Source: an uncultured Oscillospiraceae bacterium
GTDB taxonomy: Bacteria > Bacillota > Clostridia > Oscillospirales > Acutalibacteraceae
Length of the DNA: 64,000 bases
Assembly (NCBI GenBank): GCA_958366985.1
Contig: CATXDC010000015.1
Span: forward strand, 10,273 to 74,272
Reading direction: 5' to 3'
In this document: positions 1 through 7,416 of the stretch, one piece after another
How positions within the stretch are numbered: the first letter of the stretch is position 1
Layout: every line of letters begins with the position of its first letter
Made by a program: the position numbers and the translations under genes
The notes under the pieces: generated by a model
The model's database searches: none
Seen by the model: only the letters and a program-made list of their open reading frames with translations
What the model was told of the DNA's origin: nothing

Positions 1-2
1 AG

Positions 3-182
3 GTTTACGAGGGCACATTCTGCTCCCCCGCCCTTGCCGGAGATAAAACTGCATATGCCCTTTTCAGCGGTGCAGGCGGAGTTATGGTATTCCGTGTAGC
101 CTGTGATAAAACTATGGATGACCCCAACAGTGTTGCAGTGGGTATTGAAAACGCACTTAAAAGATATACCGTTAACTGGTAA
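3..182 (+). CDS. C-terminal end of an unidentified protein (5' end outside window)
   Basis: An open frame enters from the left edge and stops with TAA at 180-182, giving about 59 residues. The visible peptide has a Gly/Ala-rich stretch (SGAGGVMVFRVACDK) and ends YTVNW. I do not recognise the family and assign no function. It is followed after about 30 bases by a strong hairpin, which fits the end of a transcript. The frame is inferred from its openness and that terminator. Confidence 0.55.
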   Translation, partial: VYEGTFCSPALAGDKTAYALFSGAGGVMVFRVACDKTMDDPNSVAVGIENALKRYTVNW

Positions 183-212
183 TTACAAATCGTAATTTAA
201 TAAATACAAACA

Positions 213-257
213 AAAATTCCCTGTTTTAACATAAAGTCAAAACAGGGAATTTTAATT
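213..257. terminator. Bidirectional Rho-independent terminator
   Basis: A perfect 15-bp inverted repeat (213-227 with 239-253, core TTCCCTG/CAGGGAA) encloses an 11-base loop. The arms end in A and T runs, so it can stop transcripts from both sides. It separates the left-edge gene from the convergent lipid kinase gene. Confidence 0.85.
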
Positions 258-258
258 T

Positions 259-1167
259 TTATATTGAACCAAACAGAGAATGAGCCGGAGAACAAACCGA
301 AATTGCTCTATGCAGATTTTCAACTGAAGCCGTTGTAAATTCACCACCATATTCGCCGTCTACCAGCCAACCAATAGGTCTGTCTGAGGTGAATTTTACT
401 TTATCTGTTTTTATAAGAATTACCCTTTTTCCATCGTATTCATGTTTTTGCAGCTTTCTTATCATTATCGGGATCTGCGTAATTCTGTCTATACTGCTTA
501 CAAGCACTATTTCAAAGAATCCATCATCAAGCCAAAAATCATTTTCATCGAGCCTGAATATTCCTCCGACGGATATTGTATTGACCACTGCACCAAAAAT
601 ATAATCTCCCTCAATAATTCCGCCGTTACACTCAATTTTCATATGTACAGGCTTAATATCACTTACATTTTTTATTCCAGAAAGAATATAAGCCAAATGT
701 CCGATTTCATTTTTTATGCTTTGCTTTGTACTGTAAGACGCTTTTGCACCAAAACCAAAAGATGTGGCACAAAAAAAGTGCCTTCCGTTGATTAAGCCAA
801 CATCAACAGGATGAAATGATTCACGCTTTATAAGCGCTATTATCTGTGAAACGCTTCCGTCAATACCCAAAGTTTTTGCAGAATCGTTTGTCGTTCCGTT
901 TGGAAAATATATTAAAGATACATCAGGCTCCGGCATTACACCGTTTATAACCTCGTTTAAGGTTCCATCGCCGCCACAGCTTAAAATATAATCGTATTCT
1001 TTATGATGTTTCCTTGCTATGGAAATGGCATCTCCTTTTCCGCCGGTCTCCATAACATCAACATCAAACCCAAAAACAGATATCTGTGTAGCTAATGACT
1101 GCGCCTTGATTCTCTTGTTGTTTTTGCCTGAACGTGGATTTGATATTATAAGAATTTTTTTATTCAT
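259..1167 (-). CDS. Diacylglycerol kinase-family lipid kinase (YegS/BmrU/DgkB type)
   Basis: 302 residues, the usual size for soluble bacterial lipid kinases. The N-terminal DAGK catalytic domain (about 1-130) starts IISNPRSGKNNK and holds the nucleotide-binding signature GGDGTLNEVINGV near residues 65-77. A PNGTTNDSAKTL segment follows, the family's Gly/Asn/Asp loop. The C-terminal half is the all-beta domain of the YegS fold. The family phosphorylates diacylglycerol or related lipids with ATP, in lipid recycling and lipoteichoic acid turnover. The start at 1167 has a GAGGAAATGAC ribosome site. The gene is monocistronic: a terminator lies downstream and the TetR gene upstream ends 295 bases away. 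The exact lipid cannot be told from sequence. Confidence 0.9.
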   Translation of the reverse strand: MNKKILIISNPRSGKNNKRIKAQSLATQISVFGFDVDVMETGGKGDAISIARKHHKEYDYILSCGGDGTLNEVINGVMPEPDVSLIYFPNGTTNDSAKTLGIDGSVSQIIALIKRESFHPVDVGLINGRHFFCATSFGFGAKASYSTKQSIKNEIGHLAYILSGIKNVSDIKPVHMKIECNGGIIEGDYIFGAVVNTISVGGIFRLDENDFWLDDGFFEIVLVSSIDRITQIPIMIRKLQKHEYDGKRVILIKTDKVKFTSDRPIGWLVDGEYGGEFTTASVENLHRAISVCSPAHSLFGSI

Positions 1168-1462
1168 GTCATTTCCTCAAATTATTTGCAGTTTGTTAAT
1201 TTCACAATTGGCAATAACGTATTCGGCTCTTTATTCTCAGTTTTTCGCCTCCTTGTAAACAAAAAGCCCTTGTTTAATACCTGCAAATACTTCCCGCACG
1301 ATATTAAACTATATTTAATAATATGGCTATATTCATTTTATGTCAATACTATTTGATAAATCACTAAAAAATACGTTAATTATCACCAAAGCTATGCTAA
1401 ATAATTTGTAGAAATTATTTGCCGACTTTTTATGAATATTTATAGTTTTTATAAAAATTTAA

Positions 1463-2104
1463 CTATCTGCAAAAATAATCGGTCAGCATATCACAGAACT
1501 CGTCGAGACGTTCTTTTTCTCCCGGATTCATGCTTGGAGAGTCAGCGGGAGTATTTGCCATTTTCTGCATGAGCCCTAAAAGGGAGTCGTAAGAATTATA
1601 ATAAAGTCGCTCCGCCCGTTCTTCTGAGCATTTGACAGTTCCGTCCTTTATCCCCTTCAAAATCGCCTTTGCAAGAGGAGTTGTTCCTTTACAAAAATCA
1701 GATGGCAGATCGTTGCGTATAAGATGAATCATATTGTTTCGGCTCAGATACGCCTCCGCTTCCTGAATAAACAAAAGCTCTTTCCTTGCAACAAAATATT
1801 GATCGGCATATGCCTTTAAAACAAGGCGGATTTGCTCAGTTCCCGGAAGTGAGTCGTGCTGGGTACGTGCATAAACCTTTTTGGATTTTTCAACACTCTG
1901 TGCCCAAAACAAAAGTGCTGCTTCAAGGACTAAATCTGCCTTTGTATTAAAATAACGGTATACAGATCTTTCGGTTATACCGCCCTGCTTTGCTATGTCA
2001 GATACTTTTGTATTTTCAATTCCGTCTACGGAAAAACATTTTAGTGCAGCTTCTACTACTCTCTCTTTATTTTGCTTGCGTACATCCTCAAGAGACAATT
2101 GCAA
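1463..2104 (-). CDS. TetR-family transcriptional regulator
   Basis: 213 residues. The N-terminal helix-turn-helix (about 10-55) reads KVSDIAKQGGITERSVYRYF, the typical TetR recognition helix followed by the F-x-K-A/x-L stretch (FNTKADLVLEAAL). The C-terminal ligand domain shows no recognisable ligand signature. A good AGGAGGTTTTGC ribosome site lies just upstream. It sits immediately downstream of the ABC transporter operon, on the same strand but after that operon's terminator (2190-2228). It is therefore a candidate regulator of the transporter and the BCR/HAD block. The palindrome at 15014-15042 is a plausible target, but that pairing is inference. The 295 bases downstream (1168-1462) are AT-rich and show nothing else. 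Confidence 0.9.
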   Translation of the reverse strand: MQLSLEDVRKQNKERVVEAALKCFSVDGIENTKVSDIAKQGGITERSVYRYFNTKADLVLEAALLFWAQSVEKSKKVYARTQHDSLPGTEQIRLVLKAYADQYFVARKELLFIQEAEAYLSRNNMIHLIRNDLPSDFCKGTTPLAKAILKGIKDGTVKCSEERAERLYYNSYDSLLGLMQKMANTPADSPSMNPGEKERLDEFCDMLTDYFCR

Positions 2105-2189
2105 AACCTCCTTTAAATCATTTGCCTATTACAAGCTCAGAACAATAAAGCTATTTTAACGTTATACCTTAAAAATTTCAACATATATC

Positions 2190-2228
2190 AAAAATACCGC
2201 TGTACAAAAATTCATGGTACGGCGGTAT
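2190..2228 (-). terminator. Terminator of the ABC transporter operon
   Basis: Near-perfect 12-bp inverted repeat (2194-2205 with 2217-2228, one mismatch). On the minus strand it is followed by a run of Ts. It lies 26 bases past the stop codon of the last ABC ATPase gene. Confidence 0.75.
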
Positions 2229-2253
2229 GCTGTTATCATATAAAATCGGCTGC

Positions 2254-2868
2254 TTACTTTGCAATTTCCGTTAAATCTATCTGCCTTGTACAGATTTTAT
2301 CAAGAAGGGGTCTGTTATGACTTACGGCTATAATTCCAATATCACGCTTCTGAGTTTCTTCAATGAGAAAATTCCAGATCTGACTGCGGCTTATTGGGTC
2401 CATCATGGTGGTTATTTCATCTGCCAAAATGAATTTTGTCCTTTCGCCCAATACTCTCGCTATACAAAAACGCTGCATCTCGCCTCCCGAAAGCTCCCCG
2501 GGAAAACGCTCCATCCAGTTTTTTTCGATTCCCAGTTTCTCCGCTATTTCCTCTTTAACATTATCTCCCTCGGCAATGGCGTATTTCATGGGAAGTCTCG
2601 GATTCAGCGCAAGCTCCGGGTTCTGCCATATAAGCTGAACAGGACAGTATCCCTTATAAGACGACAAGGGCTTTGAATCCAAAAGCACCTCGCCTTTTTC
2701 CGGTTTGAGATATCCTGCAATTATTTTGCAGAGAGTTGTCTTTCCGAATCCGCTGGGTGCAAAAATTCCCACTCTCTCACTGGAAGAAAGCGAAAGGGAA
2801 AAATTATTTAAAATTTCAGCTCCGCCTTTCTTATACCGAAAGGTCACATCTTTAATTTCAAGCTTCAT
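2254..2868 (-). CDS. ABC transporter ATPase, OppF/NikE-like
   Basis: 204-residue ABC ATPase, short for the OppF class, which usually carries a C-terminal extension absent here. The Walker A is APSGFGKTT, with Phe where many have Ser/Gly. The signature motif is LSGGEMQR, the Walker B is KFILADEIT, and the switch His lies in AVSHNR. It is the last gene of the five-gene importer and follows the OppD-like ATPase after 9 bases. With that protein it would form the heterodimeric motor powering uptake through the two permeases. Substrate is unknown; peptide or nickel chelate are both possible for this family. Confidence 0.9.
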   Translation of the reverse strand: MKLEIKDVTFRYKKGGAEILNNFSLSLSSSERVGIFAPSGFGKTTLCKIIAGYLKPEKGEVLLDSKPLSSYKGYCPVQLIWQNPELALNPRLPMKYAIAEGDNVKEEIAEKLGIEKNWMERFPGELSGGEMQRFCIARVLGERTKFILADEITTMMDPISRSQIWNFLIEETQKRDIGIIAVSHNRPLLDKICTRQIDLTEIAK

Positions 2869-2877
2869 CTGTTTCTC

Positions 2878-3828
2878 CTAATCCCCGTAAATGCATCGGA
2901 CAAATCCTTCCCGCACCTTGCGGTAGGGAATTTTCCGTGAGCATTCATCGGTACATTTTTCGCATCTCGGCGCAAAGGGACAGCCTGACGGCATATTCTC
3001 GGGACTTGGCTGAACGCCGCCGATATACTGAAATCCGTTTTGAGGAAGTGCACGCCAAAGCGCCTTTGTGTAAGGATGTCTTAATGTTTCTTCACTTGTA
3101 AAATCCGACGCCTTTGCCTGTTCAAGAGTTGTTCCCGCATAGAAAACCGCAATTTTATCGGCAGTTTCGAGAGCCAGTTCAAGGTCATGGGTTATTACAA
3201 GAACTGCCGCTCCGTTATCGGCAAGCTCACGAAAATGACCCATTGCCCTTTTTGCAACCTTTAAATCAAGTCCCGGTGTAGGTTCATCGGCAATTACAAG
3301 CTTTGGCTCACCTATAAGTGCAGTTGAAATCATTATTCTGCGGTTCATGCCGCCCGAAAGCTCAAAGGGATATAAATCCATAACCTCTTCTTTAAGCTCA
3401 TAGTTTCTGAAAATTCCCCTGAGCTTTTCTTTGAGACTTTTATCCTTTTTGCCTTTGCATATCTGGGGCCCTATTTTCATAAGGGGATCAAGATATGAAA
3501 GACTTTGGGGAACAAGAACTATTTCATTGCCACGAAGTTTCTCAGTTTTCTCCTTGGTAAGCTCTTCTCCAAAATAAGTTATCTTTCCCGAAACTTTGGC
3601 ATTATATGGAAGCATCCCTAAAACTGCATGGGCAAGAAGGCTTTTGCCCGAACCGCTCGAACCCACTACAGCAACCATTTCTCCGGCATTGACAGTTATA
3701 TCGAGGTCATTAATTACATCGAGAGTGTATTTCTCCGTGCCCTTTTTATATCTGTCAAAGGATATCTTGAGATTTTCAATTTTAAGAACAGGTTCGCTCC
3801 TGTTTATCGTCAGATTTTCTTTAATCAT
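2878..3828 (-). CDS. ABC transporter ATPase, OppD/NikD-like
   Basis: About 316 residues. Walker A GSSGSGKSLL, signature LSGGMNRR, Walker B LVIADEPT and switch ITHDLE are all visible. The C-terminus carries the Opp/Dpp/Nik-specific extension with the Cys cluster SGCPFAPRCEKC, which in this family can bind an Fe-S cluster. The signature has Met-Asn-Arg in place of the usual Met-x-Gln, a mild oddity. Start chosen at the ATG of MIKENL; a GTG and another ATG lie 9 and 6 bases earlier in the same frame. Fourth gene of the importer, 20 bases after the OppC-like permease. Confidence 0.9.
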   Translation of the reverse strand: MIKENLTINRSEPVLKIENLKISFDRYKKGTEKYTLDVINDLDITVNAGEMVAVVGSSGSGKSLLAHAVLGMLPYNAKVSGKITYFGEELTKEKTEKLRGNEIVLVPQSLSYLDPLMKIGPQICKGKKDKSLKEKLRGIFRNYELKEEVMDLYPFELSGGMNRRIMISTALIGEPKLVIADEPTPGLDLKVAKRAMGHFRELADNGAAVLVITHDLELALETADKIAVFYAGTTLEQAKASDFTSEETLRHPYTKALWRALPQNGFQYIGGVQPSPENMPSGCPFAPRCEKCTDECSRKIPYRKVREGFVRCIYGD

Positions 3829-3848
3829 AAGCATCACTTAACTAAAAT

Positions 3849-4673
3849 TTATTTATGAGCTGATGCTGGGTCAGCAAGCTTTCTTGCGCTTTCTCCCACA
3901 GCATAAAAGGACACAACCACTATTACCAGCATAATGCCAGGCAAAACTGCAAGCCACCACTGACCTGTGACAAGATATTTCATGGATTCGGAAAGAATTA
4001 TTCCCACCGCAGGTTGCTCCGACGAAAGACCGAAGCCTAAAAAGGTCACTGCTGATTCATGCATTATAGCGTGTGGGAAAAGAAGTATAAGTCCTACGGA
4101 AAACTGAGAGAGAAGATGGGGGAACATATGCTTTGCAGCAATATAAAGTTTTCCTTTGCCCATTTTTTCCGCTATGAGGATATAGGGACTCTCTTTTAAC
4201 TGCAAAACCTCACCACGTATGACTCTCGCAAGGGACGGCCAATGGGTTAAAGCTATACCGAAAGCCACGCCCTGAAAACCTTTTCCGAAAGCTACGGAAA
4301 TGAGAATCAAAAGCAGTATATGTGGTATTCCCATCATAAGGTCAATTATAAATGATATAACCGAATCCGCCGCTTTGCCCATAGTGGCGGAAACTACACC
4401 CAAAATAAGGGCGATAACTGCGCTTACTGCCGCAGACAAAACTCCAAGTAAAATACTCGTTGATAATCCCTTTAAGGTACGGGAGAGCATATCACGTCCC
4501 AGCCAGTCGGTACCAAAGGGATACTGGAGACACGGGGCAAGGTTTTTTCGTGTAAAATCAGTCAACAGAGCTTCTTCGCCGTTTAAAATTCCTCCGATAC
4601 AGATAGCTATCAGCACAAGGGCGAAAAATACAAGTCCCACAATCATTCGCTGTCTTTTGTTTCCGAAACTCAT
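3849..4673 (-). CDS. ABC transporter permease, OppC/NikC-like
   Basis: 274 residues with about six predicted membrane spans. The N-terminal segment has the family's TDWLGRDMLSRTLKG motif, and the cytoplasmic coupling loop appears as the EAA-like segment around ESPYILIAEKMGKGK. Binding-protein-dependent inner-membrane component type BPD_transp_1. Its start overlaps the OppB-like gene's stop by 4 bases (ATGA-type), indicating translational coupling. Partner permease, two ATPases and the binding protein are contiguous. Confidence 0.92.
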   Translation of the reverse strand: MSFGNKRQRMIVGLVFFALVLIAICIGGILNGEEALLTDFTRKNLAPCLQYPFGTDWLGRDMLSRTLKGLSTSILLGVLSAAVSAVIALILGVVSATMGKAADSVISFIIDLMMGIPHILLLILISVAFGKGFQGVAFGIALTHWPSLARVIRGEVLQLKESPYILIAEKMGKGKLYIAAKHMFPHLLSQFSVGLILLFPHAIMHESAVTFLGFGLSSEQPAVGIILSESMKYLVTGQWWLAVLPGIMLVIVVVSFYAVGESARKLADPASAHK

Positions 4674-5668
4674 TTTGCCGCCCCCGTTCTTCTTATTCTC
4701 GGGTCAACTATACCGTAAAGTATATTTGCCACGGCATTTCCTCCGAACACAATAAGTGAGCTTATTACGGTAATTGCCATAAGCAAAGGCATATCGCTGC
4801 CAAGGCCTGCCGTTACCGCCGCCTGTCCCATACCGGGATAGGAAAACACCTGTTCAATCAAAATTGAGCCGCCGAAAATTTCGCTGATTGACGCAAAGTG
4901 AATTGTGATTGCAGGGAGAAGTATATTTCTGAATCCGTGATTCTTAAAAAGCTGCCATCCCTTTTCACCTCTCGCCCTTGCAAACATCATATAATTGCTT
5001 TCGGAGATTTCTATCATCTTTTCCCTTGTATGAAGGGCAATATTGGAAACGCCCGTAATACTCAAAGTGAGAGCCGGGAGAAAGGCGTGATAAAGCCTGT
5101 CGGCAAATGAGATTTCCGAAGAAGTCATGCCGATTGGAACGCTCAAGCCTACGGGGAAGATTTTAAGCCATACGCCGAAAATCATCAGTACAAGTAATGC
5201 CAGCCAAAAGGTGGGTGTTGAAGAAATCAAAAGGCAGTATCCCTTTATTCCCTTATCGATAAAAGTTCCCTTTTTCATTCCTGCAAGTGCTCCCAGTACA
5301 AAGCCCAGCACTCCCGATATTACCCATGCTATAACCATGAGCATAAGTGAGTTTTGAAGCTTTTCGCCTAAAACCTGTGAGACAGGTCGGCGGTAGAGAA
5401 GCGAAGTTCCCATGTCGCCGGAAACAAAATCCTTAAGCCATGAAAAATACTGCTTTACGGGGGACTCTCCCACGCCCCAGTATTCCTCAATTTTTTCTAT
5501 CTGCTCCTGACTCATGCTGCCAAGAGCATTTTGTCCCACATTAGCCTGTACAGGGTCAACGGGAGAAGCTTTCATAAGCATAAAGCTCACCGCACTTGCC
5601 GCTATAACAAGAAGCACTACACGGCAAATGTACATTATGACTTTTTTACCCATTGACCTGTACTTCAT
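4670..5668 (-). CDS. ABC transporter permease, OppB/NikB-like
   Basis: 332 residues, BPD_transp_1 family. It begins with a membrane anchor, then the family's conserved N-terminal SPVDPVQANVG motif. The coupling segment contains SNYMMFARARGEKG and the C-terminus has NILYGIVDPRIRR, both hallmarks of OppB/DppB/NikB. It heterodimerises with the OppC-like protein to form the translocation pore. The AAAGGAA ribosome site precedes the ATG at 5668. It lies 31 bases after the binding-protein gene. Confidence 0.92.
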   Translation of the reverse strand: MKYRSMGKKVIMYICRVVLLVIAASAVSFMLMKASPVDPVQANVGQNALGSMSQEQIEKIEEYWGVGESPVKQYFSWLKDFVSGDMGTSLLYRRPVSQVLGEKLQNSLMLMVIAWVISGVLGFVLGALAGMKKGTFIDKGIKGYCLLISSTPTFWLALLVLMIFGVWLKIFPVGLSVPIGMTSSEISFADRLYHAFLPALTLSITGVSNIALHTREKMIEISESNYMMFARARGEKGWQLFKNHGFRNILLPAITIHFASISEIFGGSILIEQVFSYPGMGQAAVTAGLGSDMPLLMAITVISSLIVFGGNAVANILYGIVDPRIRRTGAAK

Positions 5669-5699
5669 CGGTTTAAATTCCTTTCACTGATAATTTATT

Positions 5700-7304
5700 T
5701 TACTGCCATGACCATTTATCTACATTATTGATTATTGACCAGCCGTGGCCATGGGGGTGAATCTTCTGCTCCGCAACGGTAAGAGAGCCTTTTACAAAGT
5801 AAAGATGATCTATATTGCAAAGCCATATCCAGGGAATATCCCCCTGCTGTGTGATACCGGTAGTGCCGTCCCACTGCGCCTTTTGCCAAAGCTCATAGGA
5901 CTCCTCGAGGGTATCAGCTTCTAAAGCCAAATCCATATAACTGTCTACCTTTTCATTTCCATAGGGCGAATAGGAGGCAAGTCCTATGCCTTTATCCTTT
6001 AAGGTATGATAAATATTGTAAAGCTCCATAGGTGTATGGGCTCCCCAGCCCCACATGAGAGGCTCGGACTGCGCTCTGTCATAGGCGGTATCCCAGCCGA
6101 CACTTTCGGTTTTTACACTTATGCCGATTTCTTTAAGCTGATTTGCAGTATCTTCGGCAAGAGCCTGACGGACAGAATCCCCTGCACTGAACATAAGGGT
6201 AAATTCCGCTTTTACACCGTCTTTTTCTCTTATACCGTCTGCTCCCATTTTCCAGCCTGCTTCGTCGAGAAGTCTTTTGGCTTCCTCGGGATTATACTCT
6301 ACTTCACTTTCACTGTTGTACCACGGCATTTTATCGCATACGCTGTATGCTTTTGTTCCGTATCCGGAAAGGACGTTTTGTATCATCTCGTCACGGTCAA
6401 TGCCTATATTTATGGCTCTTCTTACATTTACATCTGAGGTGAAATCATTGCCGTAAACTATACCGTCCTTTTCCTGTGCTTTTGTGGTGGGAAGATTAAA
6501 GCCTCTGTTATCAACAGTCTTTACTGCCATAAGCTTATAGCCGTCAATCTGACGGTCACTGTAAAGGGCTGCCGTATGGGCAACGTCAACCTTGCCTGCC
6601 ATAGCGGCGGCAAAAGCGGCGTCCTCTTCCATAAACAGCACTACTACCTTTTTAATCGTTGGCTGTTCGCCGTAATAGTCGGGATTTGCCTCAAATATAA
6701 CCTGCTGTCCTCTGTCCCACTGCTTCATAATATATCTGCCTGAACCAATAGGATTGCTGCCGTAATTATCGCTGTATGCGTGCTCTGGGACAATTCCCAC
6801 AACTGCCATTGTATAAGGCCAGATTGAAAAGGGTTTTGTCATAATGAATTTAACTGTGTAATCGTCAACTGCCACAGCCTCTTTAAGCATTGTAAAATCA
6901 TTGACTGTGCTTTTTTCCTTGCAGTTATTATATGTAAACGCAACGTCCTTTGCAGTGAGAGGTTCGCCGTCCGTAAACTTTACATCCTTTCGGATGTTCA
7001 CTGTCCACGTTAAACCGTCGTCGCTGACTGTATAATCCGTTGCCAAATCGTTTTCTATTTTAAGGTCGTTTGTGGTACGGGTTAAAGTGCTCTGTATAAG
7101 GGGTTCATGAACGTGTTCACCCGCTCCCCAGCCATATGCAGGGTCAAAGCCTGACTCAGGCTCCGAAGTTACAGGCATTGTAACTACAACGCTGTCTTTA
7201 TCGAGAGCTGGTGAATTTGCATCCTTTTCACTTTTTCCGCAGGCGGAAAAGATTCCCAAAGAAACCGCCATTGCTAAAATAAGACTTACTATTTTCTTTT
7301 TCAT
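5700..7304 (-). CDS. Solute-binding lipoprotein of Opp/Nik-type ABC importer (SBP family 5)
   Basis: 534 residues. The signal peptide ends in a lipobox (LGIFSAC, Cys near residue 22), so it should be lipid-anchored outside the membrane. The family 5 core is recognisable: DPAYGWG, EPLIQSTL, DDGLTWTVNIRKDVKFTDG, GSGRYIMKQW, NPEEAKRLLDEAGW. The C-terminus carries a His-rich HPHGHGW motif. The early IQSTL region and this His motif recall nickel/metallophore-binding members, but peptide-binding members share the fold. It is first gene of the importer, 112 bases after the flavoenzyme gene, with a hairpin between them. Metal uptake is an inference supported only by the CooC-like gene upstream. Confidence 0.9.
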   Translation of the reverse strand: MKKKIVSLILAMAVSLGIFSACGKSEKDANSPALDKDSVVVTMPVTSEPESGFDPAYGWGAGEHVHEPLIQSTLTRTTNDLKIENDLATDYTVSDDGLTWTVNIRKDVKFTDGEPLTAKDVAFTYNNCKEKSTVNDFTMLKEAVAVDDYTVKFIMTKPFSIWPYTMAVVGIVPEHAYSDNYGSNPIGSGRYIMKQWDRGQQVIFEANPDYYGEQPTIKKVVVLFMEEDAAFAAAMAGKVDVAHTAALYSDRQIDGYKLMAVKTVDNRGFNLPTTKAQEKDGIVYGNDFTSDVNVRRAINIGIDRDEMIQNVLSGYGTKAYSVCDKMPWYNSESEVEYNPEEAKRLLDEAGWKMGADGIREKDGVKAEFTLMFSAGDSVRQALAEDTANQLKEIGISVKTESVGWDTAYDRAQSEPLMWGWGAHTPMELYNIYHTLKDKGIGLASYSPYGNEKVDSYMDLALEADTLEESYELWQKAQWDGTTGITQQGDIPWIWLCNIDHLYFVKGSLTVAEQKIHPHGHGWSIINNVDKWSWQ

Positions 7305-7351
7305 AAGAATGTTCCTCGATTCTTTTTATTGGTTTCATTCATCTTTAAGGC

Positions 7352-7386
7352 GAAGCCCGGTTCGCATAAAAACCGAACCGGGCTTC
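7352..7386. other. Strong intergenic hairpin between flavoenzyme and importer genes
   Basis: Perfect 13-bp GC-rich inverted repeat (7352-7364 with 7374-7386, core AAGCCCGG/CCGGGCTT) with a 9-base loop. The minus-strand side lacks a good T run (GCCTTAAAG follows), so it may be a weak terminator or an mRNA processing/stability element that sets different expression for the importer. Confidence 0.6.
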
Positions 7387-7416
7387 AAAGAGGGATTATC
7401 CAAATGCCTTACACAA

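Noticed and set aside
442..795. Plus-strand frame inside the lipid kinase gene
   Set aside because: It is opposite to a well-conserved DAGK protein, has no domain and no ribosome site.
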